From: Billgrantia campisalis
GTDB lineage: Bacteria; Pseudomonadota; Gammaproteobacteria; Pseudomonadales; Halomonadaceae
Direction: 5' to 3'
NCBI RefSeq assembly: GCF_022341425.1
Contig: NZ_JABFUC010000004.1
Span: 124,001 to 188,000, forward strand
Length of the DNA stretch: 64,000 bases
In this document: piece by piece, positions 49,304-60,566 of the stretch
Numbering within the stretch: position 1 is the stretch's first letter
Layout of the letters: each line of letters opens with the position of its first letter
Program-made: the position numbers and the translations under genes
Notes under the pieces: generated by a model
What the model saw: the letters and a program-made list of their open reading frames with translations, nothing else
Databases searched by the model: none
Told to the model about the DNA's origin: nothing

Positions 49304-50641
49304 TCAGAGCGCCGCTTGCGCCGCGTTCACCATGCGCTGGGCGGCCTGCTCGGCCTCCATGTCGCGGGCATTGAAGTAGTTGGTCACGACGTCGAAGATC
49401 GCCCCCTGCACGTCGGCGCGCACGGCCATGCCGTGGGCCATGCTGGGCACCAGGCCGCCCTCGTCGGCAGTACGCTGGAAGTCCGCCAGGGACTGCCGGG
49501 CGCAGACATCGAACTCGCTCATGTCCAGGTCGGGCCGCGCGGGTATCGAGCCCTTGGCCAGGTTGAAGGCCTCCTGGAAAGTGGGCTCCAGCACCAGCCG
49601 TGCCAGGGCCTGTTGCGCCTCGTGCGCTTCGCCCTCGACGCGGAACATCGCCAGGCTGTCGATGTTGAAGGTGAAGGCGTCGACGGTACCCGGCGCGGCG
49701 GCGCAGAGATAATCCTCGCCGGCGGTAAGCTCGGCAGCGGTGAACTCGCCCTTGGCCCAGTCGCCCATCAATTGCATGGCGGCATCGCCGTTGATGACCA
49801 TGGAGGTGGCGATGTTCCAGTCACGCCCGGACATGTCGTCGTCCATCAGCCCGCGCAGGCGCTTGAAGGTCTCCAGCGCCTCGACCATCTGCTCGCTGCC
49901 CAGGGCCTCGGGATCGAGATCCACCAGGGCCCGCTGGAAGAATTCCACCCCTCCCGTCGCCAGCAGCACGGTCTCGAACACCGTGGCGTCCTGCCAGGCC
50001 TGCCCGCCGTGGGCCAGCGGAATGAAGCCCGCCTCGCGGATTGCCTCCCCGGCGACGAACAGCTCATCCAGGGTGGTGGGCATCTCGACACCGGCCTGTT
50101 CGAGCACGTCCGGGTTGGCCCATAGCCAGTTGACCCGGTGGACGTTGACCGGCACGGCCACGTACTGGCCATCGTAGCGCATGATATCGGCCACCGTTGC
50201 GGGCAGCAGCTGGTCCCACCCCTCTGCCTCGGCGACGTCGTCGAGGGTACCGAGCAGGCCCAGCTCGCCCCACTCCTGGATCTCCGGCCCCTTGATCTGG
50301 GCCGCCGAGGGCGGATTGCCGGACATGGCCCGGGACTTGAGTACCGTCATGGCCGTCTCGCCGCCACCACCGGCGACGGCGAAATCCTGCCAGCCGTACC
50401 CCTCGGCCTCCATCAGATCCTTGAGCACGTTGGCGGCCCGGGCCTCGCCACCGGAGGTCCACCAGTGCAGCACTTCCACTTCACCGGCGGCATGGGCGCT
50501 GGTCAGGGACACGGAAGCGGCCAGGGCCGTGGCCAGGGCGAGACCGGCCCTGGTGAACGGTGTCTTTTTCCAGCGGGCCTGGCTCATACGGGCTTGGTCA
50601 AAACGGCTACTGGTGCAATCGTTCGACTTGCAGGAAGGCAT
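49304..50641 (-). CDS. Sugar ABC transporter substrate-binding protein (GtsA-like, probably glucose/mannose)
   Basis: A 445-residue periplasmic binding protein. A long signal region ends [18 protein letters not shown], followed by mature [18 protein letters not shown], typical of the glucose/mannose group. Further features are [32 protein letters not shown] and [13 protein letters not shown]. The ATG at 50641 has GAGGAG 7 bases upstream. The extra 31 residues before MSQARWKK are odd for a signal peptide, so a start near 50587 is possible. The neighbouring two-component genes match the Pseudomonas gltR-gtrS-gts arrangement. Confidence 0.9.
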   Translation of the reverse strand: MPSCKSNDCTSSRFDQARMSQARWKKTPFTRAGLALATALAASVSLTSAHAAGEVEVLHWWTSGGEARAANVLKDLMEAEGYGWQDFAVAGGGGETAMTVLKSRAMSGNPPSAAQIKGPEIQEWGELGLLGTLDDVAEAEGWDQLLPATVADIMRYDGQYVAVPVNVHRVNWLWANPDVLEQAGVEMPTTLDELFVAGEAIREAGFIPLAHGGQAWQDATVFETVLLATGGVEFFQRALVDLDPEALGSEQMVEALETFKRLRGLMDDDMSGRDWNIATSMVINGDAAMQLMGDWAKGEFTAAELTAGEDYLCAAAPGTVDAFTFNIDSLAMFRVEGEAHEAQQALARLVLEPTFQEAFNLAKGSIPARPDLDMSEFDVCARQSLADFQRTADEGGLVPSMAHGMAVRADVQGAIFDVVTNYFNARDMEAEQAAQRMVNAAQAAL

Positions 50642-50763
50642 GGCGTGTCTCCTCGTGTTGTTATGGCTCCGGCGTGGCACCGGATAACGACACGCTACCC
50701 CAGGCAGCGCAACAGGAGGGGTTACCTAGTCCTGCGAAGTATTGGCATCGTATTGATGAAATA

Positions 50764-52251
50764 TTACAGCCCGGTAATATCCTGCATCCGGGGCAGCGTC
50801 ACACGCACCCGCAGCCCGCCCTCGGGGTGGTTATCAAGGCCGATATCACCACCCAGGGCGCGGGCGATATGCCGGGCGATACCCAGCCCCAGGCCGCTGC
50901 CGCCGGTATTGCGGCTGCGGGAGGGCTCGAGCCGGACGAAAGGCGAGAAAACGCGCTCGCGCTGCCCCTCGGGGATGCCCGGCCCATGATCGCGAATGGT
51001 GATCGCCAGGCGGCTGGCACCGTCTTCCAGCAATACCTCGGCTCGCCGTCCATAGAAGACGGCATTCTCCAGCAGGTTGGCCAGACAGCGCTTGAACGCC
51101 AGCGGCTTGACGGCCAGCGGTTTAGCCTGCCCCTGGATCGACACCTCCCCTCCCTGCAGGCGCAGCCCCTCTGCCAGCTCTTCGAGAACGTGGCCGGGAT
51201 CGATCTCCTCGACCGGCTCATGCAGGTCAAAGCCCTTGACCGACGCCAGCGCCCCCTTGACCAGCAGGTCGAGCTCATCGAGGGAGGCGCAGAAGCGCTC
51301 GCGCTGCAGCGGATCGTCGAGCATCTCGGCCCTCAGCCGCATACGGGTGATGGGGGTCTTGAGATCGTGTGAAATGGCCGAGAAGAGCCGCTCGCGCTCG
51401 TCGACCTGCGCCCGGATGCGCTCCTGCATGCGGTTGAAGGCCATCGCCGTGGCCATCACCTCCCTGGGGCCGCTCTCGCGCAGCGGCGGTGCATCCAGGT
51501 CGTCGCCCAGCTGACGTGCCGCCCGGGAGAGACGGGCCAGCGGCCGGGTGACGCCGCGGATGCCCAGCAGCGAGAGCCCGATCACCGTCAGCAGCACCAT
51601 CAGCCCGGCGAGCAGGCGCTCGCCGGAGAGCCAGCGATACTCATTGAACAGGTCCGCCACCGGCAGCAGGGTCGCCACGTAGAGCCAGGTGCCGGGCTCG
51701 AGCTCCAGCTGTACCACCAGGATCGGAGGAGAGAGCGGCTCCATCAGCAGGCTGTGCTGACCCCAGCGCGGCGGCAGGTCGTGCAGCAACACCTCGTTGT
51801 TGTAGACCCGCAGGGTCTCCGCCCGGGAGAACTCCACCAGCACGTCATCGATGCTGAGCTCGCGCTCAAGAATGCTGCGAAAGTTGCCGACCACCAGCGC
51901 CTTCTCCTCCCCCGAGCCGATGTCCTCGACGGGAATACGGCGCTCGTTGACGCTGACGAAGAAGCGAGTACCGCCCATGTTGCGCAACTGGTCGAGCACG
52001 ATATGGCGATACTCGAAGGGCAGCGAGCGGAAGAAGCGCATGGTCGAAGCCACGCTGTAGGCGACATTTTGCGACAGCTCGTCGAGCTGCTCAAGCTGGC
52101 TGGAGCGTACCTGGGAGGTCCAAACGGCGTAGCTGGAGAGCTGGGCGGCGAGCACACCGATGATCATGATCAGCACGAAGCGACCGCGCAGCGTCCCGGG
52201 CAGGCCACGGGCCAGGCACCGCCGCCACCGCTGCCAGCGGGTATCTCTCAC
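50764..52251 (-). CDS. Sensor histidine kinase (GtrS-like)
   Basis: A 495-residue inner-membrane kinase. TM1 is about 23-44, a periplasmic sensor domain spans about 45-210, TM2 about 212-231, then a HAMP domain. The phosphoacceptor is in FSAISHDLKTPITRMR (His295), and the ATPase domain has NLLENAVFYG, DHGPGIPEGQRERVFSPF and GGSGLGLGIARHIA. The GTG start overlaps the response-regulator stop. By position and pairing it corresponds to Pseudomonas GtrS, which senses 2-ketogluconate or 6-phosphogluconate; that ligand is an inference here. Confidence 0.92.
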   Translation of the reverse strand: MRDTRWQRWRRCLARGLPGTLRGRFVLIMIIGVLAAQLSSYAVWTSQVRSSQLEQLDELSQNVAYSVASTMRFFRSLPFEYRHIVLDQLRNMGGTRFFVSVNERRIPVEDIGSGEEKALVVGNFRSILERELSIDDVLVEFSRAETLRVYNNEVLLHDLPPRWGQHSLLMEPLSPPILVVQLELEPGTWLYVATLLPVADLFNEYRWLSGERLLAGLMVLLTVIGLSLLGIRGVTRPLARLSRAARQLGDDLDAPPLRESGPREVMATAMAFNRMQERIRAQVDERERLFSAISHDLKTPITRMRLRAEMLDDPLQRERFCASLDELDLLVKGALASVKGFDLHEPVEEIDPGHVLEELAEGLRLQGGEVSIQGQAKPLAVKPLAFKRCLANLLENAVFYGRRAEVLLEDGASRLAITIRDHGPGIPEGQRERVFSPFVRLEPSRSRNTGGSGLGLGIARHIARALGGDIGLDNHPEGGLRVRVTLPRMQDITGL

Positions 52252-52973
52252 GACAGCGCTTCGACCCGGGCGGTGAGCACATAGCCCGCCCCTCTCACGG
52301 TGCGGATCAACTGATGGTGCTGGGCATCTTCACCGAGCCGCTGGCGCAACCGGCAGACATGCACGTCGATGGAGCGATCCAGCGGCGGCGCTGGCCGCCC
52401 ACGGGTCAGTTCGAACAGGGCGTCCCGGGAGAGCACCTGTTCGGGGCGTTCGAGAAAGACCTGCAACAGCTGGAAATCGGCACCGGAGAGCGGTGTACGT
52501 AGCTCCTGTTGATCGATCAATTCCCGGGTCATGCGATCCAGACGCCAGCCGCCGAAGCTGACCAGCCGCGCGCGTGCCGGGTCCTGAGACTGCTGGTTGC
52601 CCCGCACACGACGCAGTACCGCCTTGATACGCGCCAGCAGCTCCCGGGGATTGAACGGCTTGCCGAGGTAATCGTCCGCCCCGAGCTCCAGGCCCAGAAT
52701 GCGATCGGTCTCGTCGGCGCTGGCGGTCAGCATGATGATCGGGACCTGGCTGTCCCGGCGTACGTCGCGGCAGATGGTGAAGCCGTCATCGCCGGGCAGC
52801 ATGATATCGACGATAAGCAGATCGGGGATCTCGTGAGCCAGCAGGCGATGCAGCGCCTCGGCATCCTCCGCGACCAGGGCACGGTAGCCGTGGCGACCGA
52901 GGTAGTCGGCCAGCAGTTCGCGGATCTCGGGGTCGTCGTCGACCACGATCAGGGTGGCAGGCGTCGTCGTCAT
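52248..52973 (-). CDS. OmpR-family response regulator (GltR-like)
   Basis: A 241-residue regulator. The receiver domain has the acidic pair DDD (about 12-14), phosphorylation site Asp56 in LLIVDIMLP, Thr83 in IIMLTAS and Lys105 in DYLGKPFNPREL. The C-terminal winged helix includes TPLSGADFQLLQVFLERPEQ and DVHVCRLRQRLGED, ending GAGYVL. It is translationally coupled to the kinase. It most likely controls the adjacent sugar ABC operon in the manner of GltR; direct evidence is lacking. Confidence 0.93.
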   Translation of the reverse strand: MTTTPATLIVVDDDPEIRELLADYLGRHGYRALVAEDAEALHRLLAHEIPDLLIVDIMLPGDDGFTICRDVRRDSQVPIIMLTASADETDRILGLELGADDYLGKPFNPRELLARIKAVLRRVRGNQQSQDPARARLVSFGGWRLDRMTRELIDQQELRTPLSGADFQLLQVFLERPEQVLSRDALFELTRGRPAPPLDRSIDVHVCRLRQRLGEDAQHHQLIRTVRGAGYVLTARVEALS

Positions 52974-53103
52974 CGTATTCCGATGGCAAGGGGCGGTGTC
53001 GCGGCAGCGCCCGTGATTGTTGTCGCTATCGGGCTTCGATGATGGTCAAGTGCGGTCATCCCGGCAAGCCATCTGCGACCAAGGTAGCAACCGACCACAG
53101 GCC

Positions 53104-53901
53104 TTATATTTCGAACCGTTTCCGCAGCGACGCGGCCACGCCCACCTCGGCATGGTGGCCGATACGGCGTGCGTGGGGCACGCGCCCGGGAAGGTCGGGA
53201 TGGGCATTGGCCATCACATGGGCCTCACCGGCCAGCGCCAGCATCTCGGTGTCGTTGAGGTTGTCGCCGAAGGCCAGACAGGCCTCGGGCCCGAGCCCCA
53301 GGGCATCAAGCAGCGAGGCCAGTGCAGTGCCCTTGTTGACCCCGCCGGCCATGATCTCCAGCGAGTTCACCGTCGAATAGGTCACATGCAGTCGCTCGCC
53401 GTGCTGCTCGCGAACCCGGGCCTCGAGCCCGGCCAGCCGCTGGGGCTCGCCGATATAGAGCACCTTCCCCACCCCCTCGCTGGCCAGCTCACCGGGCTCA
53501 GCGACCCGGTAGCCGAACCCGGTATGGGCATGCATGGCCAGCAGGCCCGGGTCGGGGGCATCAATCAGCCATTCGTGCTCATGGTAAAGATTGAGCCGCA
53601 CGCTGGAGGGGCGCTCCAGGGCAATCAGCTCCCGGGCCAGCTCGCTATCGAGATGGCGTGCGGCCAGCAGGTCACCTTCGGGGCCGTGCAGGTAGGCGCC
53701 GTTGGTGCTGATGATATGAATCGGCACCCTGAGCCGGTCGCGAAACGCCAGCATATCGCGGAAATGCCGTCCCGAGGCGAAGGCTAGGTGGTGCCCCCGC
53801 TCGGCCAGGGCCCGCAGGGTATCGATGGTTGCCGGATCCAGGTCGTGATCGGCCCCCAGCAGGGTGCCGTCGAGGTCGGAGACGATCAGGCGTGGGGTCA
53901 T
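53104..53901 (-). CDS. Cof-type HAD-IIB hydrolase (sugar-phosphatase-like)
   Basis: A 265-residue haloacid dehalogenase-superfamily phosphatase. Motif I is LIVSDLDGTLLGADH, motif II LAFASGRHFRDML, the motif III lysine lies in GGVNKGTALASLL, and motif IV is CLAFGDNLNDTEML. A IIB cap lies between motifs II and III. Related E. coli enzymes (YbjI, SupH, YidA) dephosphorylate sugar phosphates and flavin mononucleotide. Lying between the glucose-uptake regulator and the GlcNAc PTS operon, it might relieve sugar-phosphate stress. Confidence 0.92.
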   Translation of the reverse strand: MTPRLIVSDLDGTLLGADHDLDPATIDTLRALAERGHHLAFASGRHFRDMLAFRDRLRVPIHIISTNGAYLHGPEGDLLAARHLDSELARELIALERPSSVRLNLYHEHEWLIDAPDPGLLAMHAHTGFGYRVAEPGELASEGVGKVLYIGEPQRLAGLEARVREQHGERLHVTYSTVNSLEIMAGGVNKGTALASLLDALGLGPEACLAFGDNLNDTEMLALAGEAHVMANAHPDLPGRVPHARRIGHHAEVGVAASLRKRFEI

Positions 53902-54030
53902 GGGGCGCTCCCGGAGTCAGGGCACCCCAGCTTAACCGATTCACCCCGGGAACTCCTAGCCGCTACAAGCTAGGCAGGCTATTACAGAGAGAATCGCTAA
54001 GGGGCGCCGGGGGTCGGCGTCGAGACGACA

Positions 54031-54060
54031 GGACCGGCCCCGAGTGATCGGGGCCGGTCC
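54031..54060 (-). terminator. Strong hairpin ending the nag operon
   Basis: GGACCGGCCCCGA, loop GTGA, TCGGGGCCGGTCC: a perfect 13-bp stem 20 bases after the nagE stop. No T-run follows, so termination may be partial, or the stem may protect the 3' end. Confidence 0.6.
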
Positions 54061-54079
54061 TGGGGGCACGATGGCTAGC

Positions 54080-55789
54080 TTAGGCGTTGCCCAGCCCTCG
54101 GGCCACGGCGGCGGCCCGTTCGCCCAGCAGCACATGGATCACGCCCTGCTCCAGGCGCTGTACCGCCCGGGCACCGAGGTCGCTCAGGGCCGCCTCGTCC
54201 AGGGCCTCGGTATCGGCCAGCTCCAGGCGCAGCCGGGTGGCGGCCACCGCGGTGGCGCTGCGCAGATTGGCCGCGCCCCCCAGGGCCCGGTGCCAGGCCT
54301 GGCGCGCCTGGGGATCGAGAGCCTCGGCCGGCTCGCCGGACGACTCGGACGCCGGCACCTTCGCGGACGCGGCAGCGGGCACCGTGCCCTCGGCGGCCAT
54401 GGCGGCGCGGATCTCATCCGCCACCCCATCCGCGATCGGGCCCAGGATCACCTGCAGGCCACCGCCCTGGAGGCGCAGGATACCCCGGGAGCCCAGCGCC
54501 TTGAGGGCCGCCTCATCGATAACCTCGGGGTTCTCCAGCACCAGGCGCAGCCGGGTGGTGCAGGCACCGACGCTGGCGAGGTTGCCCGCCCCGCCCAGGG
54601 CGGTGACGAAGGCCGGACCACGCTCGCCGGCGGCGGCCTGGGTCGCGGCGGGTGCCGCGCTCTCCGGTTCGCGGCCCGGGGTGGGCAGGTCGAAGCGCAG
54701 GATGGCCCAGCGGAACACCGTGTAGTAGAGGGCGAAGTAGGCCAAACCCACCGGCAGCATCAGCCAGCCATTGGTGGAGAGGCCATAGGAGAGCGCGAAG
54801 TCGAAGGCGCCGGCGGAGAAGGTGAAGCCGAGCTTGACGTCGAGCCAGTGCAGCAACGCCATGGAGACACCGGTCAGCACGGCATGCAGGCCGTAGAGCA
54901 GCGGCGCCAGGAACATGAAGGTGAACTCGATGGGCTCGGTGACCCCGGTCAGGAAGGCGGTCAGCGCCAGGGACAGCAAGAGGCCACCCACCTGGGCACG
55001 ACGCCCCTTGGGCGCGGCGTGGTACATGGCGAGTGCCGCCGCCGGCAGGCCGAACATCATCACCGGGAAGAAGCCCGCCATGAAACGCCCCGCGGCGGGA
55101 TCGCCGGCGAAGAAGCGGTTGAGGTCGCCGCTGGCCACCACCCCGGAGGCGGCCTCGAAGCTGCCGAAGACGAACCATACGAGGCTGTTGAGCACATGGT
55201 GCAGGCCGGTGACGATCAACAGGCGATTGAGCACCCCGTAGACGAAGAGCCCCAGCTCGCCGGCGTCGATCAGCCACTGGCCGAGGGCGTCGATGCCGTG
55301 CTGGATGGGCGGCCAGACCACCCCGAAGGCGACCCCCAGAGCCACGGCGGCCAGGCCCGTGGCGATGGGCACGAAGCGCCGCCCGCCGAAGAAGGCCAGG
55401 TACTCGGGCAACTGGATCGCCTTGTAGCGGTTGTAGAGCAGCCCCGCCACGCAGCCGATGATGATGCCGGCCAGCACCCCCATATTGATCTCGGGATTGA
55501 GGGCGGTGAGCACCGCATCCAGCACCAGGTAGCCGATCACCCCGGCCAGGCCGGCGGCGCCGTTGTTGTCGTCGGCGAAGCCCACCGCCAGGCCGATGGC
55601 GAAGATCAGCGCCAGGTTGGCGAAGATCGCCTCGCCGGCACTGGCGATAAAGGCGATATCCAGCAGGTCGGGTTGGCCCAGGCGCAGCAGCAGGCCGGCG
55701 ATGGGCAGCACCGCGATGGGCAGCATCAGGGAGCGGCCGAGCCGCTGTAGTCCGCCCATCAGGCGGGGTCCCAGGGTCATGGAAGACAT
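54080..55789 (-). CDS. nagE: N-acetylglucosamine PTS permease, EIICB with an extra EIIB-like domain
   Basis: A 569-residue PTS membrane permease of the glucose/GlcNAc class. The EIIC domain (about 1-370) has MLPIAVLPIAGLLLRLGQ, NRLLIVTGLHHVLNSLVWF, TGVTEPIEFTFMF and LSTNGWLMLPVG. EIIB follows with the phosphocysteine in SVGACTTRLRLVL (Cys410). About 105 residues later a second EIIB-like domain reads TAVAATRLRLEL, with alanine (516) in place of cysteine. The EIIA domain is absent and supplied by the upstream fusion. ATG at 55789 has GAGAGG 7 bases upstream and lies one base past the nagF stop. Confidence 0.92.
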   Translation of the reverse strand: MSSMTLGPRLMGGLQRLGRSLMLPIAVLPIAGLLLRLGQPDLLDIAFIASAGEAIFANLALIFAIGLAVGFADDNNGAAGLAGVIGYLVLDAVLTALNPEINMGVLAGIIIGCVAGLLYNRYKAIQLPEYLAFFGGRRFVPIATGLAAVALGVAFGVVWPPIQHGIDALGQWLIDAGELGLFVYGVLNRLLIVTGLHHVLNSLVWFVFGSFEAASGVVASGDLNRFFAGDPAAGRFMAGFFPVMMFGLPAAALAMYHAAPKGRRAQVGGLLLSLALTAFLTGVTEPIEFTFMFLAPLLYGLHAVLTGVSMALLHWLDVKLGFTFSAGAFDFALSYGLSTNGWLMLPVGLAYFALYYTVFRWAILRFDLPTPGREPESAAPAATQAAAGERGPAFVTALGGAGNLASVGACTTRLRLVLENPEVIDEAALKALGSRGILRLQGGGLQVILGPIADGVADEIRAAMAAEGTVPAAASAKVPASESSGEPAEALDPQARQAWHRALGGAANLRSATAVAATRLRLELADTEALDEAALSDLGARAVQRLEQGVIHVLLGERAAAVARGLGNA

Positions 55790-55790
55790 C

Positions 55791-58394
55791 TCAGCACCTC
55801 TCGAGGGTCGTTGTCGTTGTTGTGTCGGGGGTCGCGTCGGCCCGGGCCAGCCACGCATTAAGGCGTTCGCGCACCGCGGTGGCATCGTCCAGGGTCAGCA
55901 GTTCGGGCAGCTCGGCGGCCAGGGCGGCGGCGTCCAGGCGCCGCAGGACGGCCTTCACCGCCGGCACCCGGGCCGGCTCCACGGAGAGTTCGTCGACGCC
56001 CAGCGCCACCAGCAGGGGGGCGGCCAGGGCATCGCTGGCGGCGGCACCGCACACCCCCACCGGGCAGCGCCCGGCGGCGCCGTCCACCGTGGCCTGGATC
56101 AGCCGCAGCACCGCCGGGTGCAGCACATCGGCCCGGGCGGTCAGGGCCGGGTCCTCCCGATCCATGGCCAGGGTGTACTGGGTCAGGTCGTTGGTGCCGA
56201 TGGAGAGGAAGTCCGCCTCGGCGGCAAGGCTCGCCGCACAGAGGGCGGCACTGGGCACCTCGATCATGGCCCCGAGGCGCGGCCGCGCGGCGAGGCCCAG
56301 CTCGGAGGCGATGGCCTCCAGGCGCTCGCGCACCCGGCGCAGCTCGCCGGCCTCGCTGACCATGGGCAGCATGATATGCAGGGTGTCCAGTGGCGTGACG
56401 CCGAGCAGGGCCCTGAGTTGGGTCTCCAGCAGCTCGGGGTGACTGGCCCAGAGGCGGGCGCCGCGCACGCCCAGCGCCGGGTTGGGCACCGCCGGCAGGC
56501 GCAGATAGGGGAGCTGCTTGTCGGCGCCGATATCCAGGGTGCGGATAATCACCGGCTTGCCGCCCAGGGCATCCAAGGCGGCCTGGTATTCGCCGCGCTG
56601 GGTGGCCTCGTCGGGGGCGCTATCGCGCGCCAGGAAGAGGAATTCGCTGCGCAGCAGGCCCACGCCGTCGGCGCCGACCTCCGCGGCCAGGCGGGCCTCC
56701 TCGGCGCCGCCGATATTGGCGCACACCTCGACCTCGCGACCGTCCCGGGTGATGGCCGGCCCGAAGGCCGCCGCCCGCGCCGCGTCCGCCTCGCGGCGGC
56801 GGGCCTCGATGCGCTCCGCCACCTCGGCCCGCTGGGCCTCGCTCGGCGCCGGGACCAGGCGACCGCGCTCGGCATCCAGGATGGCGCGCTCGCCCGGGGA
56901 GCCGTCGACTGCCGCCAGCAGGGCCGGCCCCAGGGCCACCAGGCAGGGGATGCCCCGGGCCCGGGCCAGGATGGCCACATGAGACGTGGTACCGCCGCCG
57001 GCCAGGCAGAGCCCGGCGGGACGTCGGGCGGCCACGGCCACCAGTTCCGAGGGAGTCAGTTCCTCGGCCACCAGCAGGGCGCCTTCGGGGATGTCGGGCA
57101 GACCGGGCTCCGCCGCGTCGCTAAGTTCCGCCATCACCCGCCGCTGCAGGTCGCGCAGGTCGGCGACCCGGGCGGCCAGCAGGGCATTGCCGGTGGCCTC
57201 GAGGCGCGCGGCCTCGGCGTCCAGGGCCTCCCGCCAGGCCTGGCCGGCGCCGCGCCCGGCGCGGATGCGTTCCTGTGCTGCCGCTAGCAGGTCCGGGTCC
57301 GCCAGCCAGGCGCCATGGGCGGCGAAGATCTCCGCCTCGGCTTCCTGGCCCTGACGCCTGGCCTGGGCCTCGGCCGCGTCCAGGGCCTCGGCGACCCGGG
57401 CCAACGCCGCGTTCAGGCGCGGCGCCTCCACGGCCTCGCCCGCGCCGTCATGGGGCACGGCGGGCAGCGGCGGCCGATAGGCGACCAGGGGGCCCAGGGC
57501 CAGGCCGGGGCTGGCCACCAGGCCGGCCAGCTCGCCCTCCCCTAATGCTTCCCCCAAGGCCTCGCCCGGCACCGCCTGGGGCGGGGGGGCGGCGTGCTCC
57601 TCGGCCTCGGGGGTGGTCAGCAGCACCTCGGCGGCGTCCAGGGCCGCCTCGGCGTTGTCGCCCCGGGCGGTAAGGCGCAGGGCCGTGCCCTGGGTGAGGC
57701 CCAGGTTCATCAGGGCGCTTAAGCTCTCGGCACTGGCGCTGGGGCTCTCGGCGCCGTCGGTTGCCGGCTCCTGCTGCAGCGTCAGACCAACGCCATGCTC
57801 CCGGGCGATGGCCCGCAGGCGCGCCGCGGGGCGGGCATGCAGGCCCGCCGCCAGGGCCAGGGTCAGGCACCGCTCGGCCAGGGGACCCGTGGCACTCTCC
57901 TCGGCCGACTCGACCCCGGCGGGGATCAGCACCAGCAGGGGATCGCCGCAGGCGACCCGCTCGCCCTCGGCGCGCGCCGAGGGCAGCAGCCGCCAGCCGG
58001 CGGCCTCGGTGATCACCAAGGGGGTGATCAGGGCACTGGCGCCCCGGGCCAGGGCATCGGCATCGAAGCGGCACAGCGGATCGCCGGCGCGCACCCGGTC
58101 GCCCACGCCCACCAGGGGTTCGATGCCCTGGCCCTGGAGCGCCACGGTATCCAAGCCCAGGTGGAGCAGCAGCTCCACCTCGGCGTCGGTTTTCAGGGTC
58201 AGGGCGTGGTGGGTGCGGGCGCACTGCACCACCTCGCCGTCGCAGGGGGCATGCAGGCACTCGCCCAGGGGATCGAGGGCGATGCCCTCCCCCAGGGCCA
58301 GGCCGGCGAAGACCGGGTCGGGCACCGCGGCGAGGGGCACCACCAGCCCCGCCACGGGGGCCAGCAGGGTCAGGGATTGGCTGGAATCGGACAT
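55791..58394 (-). CDS. nagF: PTS EIIA-HPr-enzyme I fusion for N-acetylglucosamine
   Basis: An 867-residue multiphosphoryl protein. The EIIA-Glc-type domain (about 1-160) carries VELLLHLGLDTVAL (His78). HPr (about 170-265) carries AAGLHARPAARL (His186). Enzyme I (about 285-850) carries the phosphohistidine in GGGTTSHVAILARARGIP (His472), GVGLLRSEFLF, and the catalytic cysteine in GVCGAAASD. It can therefore pass phosphate from PEP all the way to NagE without general PTS proteins. Alanine/proline-rich linkers separate the domains. It lies between the SIS deaminase and nagE in one operon. Confidence 0.94.
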   Translation of the reverse strand: MSDSSQSLTLLAPVAGLVVPLAAVPDPVFAGLALGEGIALDPLGECLHAPCDGEVVQCARTHHALTLKTDAEVELLLHLGLDTVALQGQGIEPLVGVGDRVRAGDPLCRFDADALARGASALITPLVITEAAGWRLLPSARAEGERVACGDPLLVLIPAGVESAEESATGPLAERCLTLALAAGLHARPAARLRAIAREHGVGLTLQQEPATDGAESPSASAESLSALMNLGLTQGTALRLTARGDNAEAALDAAEVLLTTPEAEEHAAPPPQAVPGEALGEALGEGELAGLVASPGLALGPLVAYRPPLPAVPHDGAGEAVEAPRLNAALARVAEALDAAEAQARRQGQEAEAEIFAAHGAWLADPDLLAAAQERIRAGRGAGQAWREALDAEAARLEATGNALLAARVADLRDLQRRVMAELSDAAEPGLPDIPEGALLVAEELTPSELVAVAARRPAGLCLAGGGTTSHVAILARARGIPCLVALGPALLAAVDGSPGERAILDAERGRLVPAPSEAQRAEVAERIEARRREADAARAAAFGPAITRDGREVEVCANIGGAEEARLAAEVGADGVGLLRSEFLFLARDSAPDEATQRGEYQAALDALGGKPVIIRTLDIGADKQLPYLRLPAVPNPALGVRGARLWASHPELLETQLRALLGVTPLDTLHIMLPMVSEAGELRRVRERLEAIASELGLAARPRLGAMIEVPSAALCAASLAAEADFLSIGTNDLTQYTLAMDREDPALTARADVLHPAVLRLIQATVDGAAGRCPVGVCGAAASDALAAPLLVALGVDELSVEPARVPAVKAVLRRLDAAALAAELPELLTLDDATAVRERLNAWLARADATPDTTTTTTLERC

Positions 58395-58423
58395 GGGAGG
58401 ACTCCCAGAATTATTGTTAGGCG

Positions 58424-59433
58424 TTACAGGGTGCAGGTGACCTTGTTGAGGTGCCGGGGGCGATCCGGGTCGCTGCCCCGGGACGCCGCCAGGCCGGCCA
58501 CCATGACGTAGAAGCTCTGGATCACCGAGAGCGGCTGCAGGGCCTCGTGGCCGGCATCCACCAGGGTCAGCTGGCGCCTCGCCACGCCCTCATCGGCGGC
58601 CAGCAGCACCCGGGCGCCGACGCCCTCGAGCCATTCGGCCAGCTCCAGCAGCCCGGCCTGCTCCGGCCCCGGGGGGGCGAACACCAGTACCGGGTAGTCG
58701 GGGCCGATCAGCGCCATGGGACCGTGGCGCACCTCGGCGCCGCTGAAGGACTCGGCCTGGATGGCGCAGGTCTCCTTGAACTTCAGCGCCGCCTCCTGGG
58801 CCACGGCGAGGCCGGCGCCGCGGCCGATCACCATCAGCTTGTCGGCGCCCGCCAGGGCCTCGATGGCCGGTGACCAGTCCATCGCCAGGGCCCGGGTCAG
58901 CCGCTCGGGCAGTTGATCCAGGGCACTGAGCAGGCCGCGATCCTCCTGCCAGTGGCCGATCAGCTGGGCCATGGCGGAGAGGCTGGCCAGGTAGCTCTTG
59001 GTGGCGGCCACGCTCTTCTCCTCCCCGGCATAGAGGGGGATCTCGGTGTCGCTGGCCGTGCCCAGGGGCGACTGGGGGGTATTGACCAGGGCCAGGGTGC
59101 GGGCCCCGGCGGCGGCCAGCGCCTGCTGGGTGGCCACCAGGTCGGGGCTCTGCCCCGACTGGGAGACCGCCAGGGCCAGCTGGCCGGTCAACCGCCAGGG
59201 GGCCTGGGCCAGGGTGGTCAGCGACGGCGGCAGCGAGGCCACCGGGATGCCGCGGCGCTTCATGCACTGGTAGGCGAAGTAGCTGGCGGCATGATCGGAA
59301 CTGCCCCGGGCCACGGTGACCGCCGCCGCGGGCTCGGCGAGGCGCAGCCGCTCGCCCAGGTCGGCGAGCAGGGCCTGGTTGCGCTGCAGTTGGCCGCGGA
59401 TGCGCTCCGGGGCGTTACGGGCTTCTTCGAGCA

Positions 59434-59443
<10 letters not shown>
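58424..59443 (-). CDS. nagB2: SIS-domain glucosamine-6-phosphate deaminase (NagB-II type)
   Basis: A 339-residue protein of two SIS domains resembling the isomerase half of GlmS. VARGSSDHAASYFAYQCMKR, LAVSQSGQSPDLVATQQ and AGEEKSVAATKSYLASL mark the first domain. VIGRGAGLAVAQEAALKFKE and SFSGAEVRHGPMALI mark the second, ending HLNKVTCTL. No glutaminase domain is present, so in this context it deaminates glucosamine-6-phosphate to fructose-6-phosphate. ATG at 59443 has AGGAG 7 bases upstream and overlaps the nagA end by 10 bases; longer frames are nagA shadow. Confidence 0.93.
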
Positions 59444-60558
<1,115 letters not shown>

Positions 60559-60566
60559 AAGGCCTC

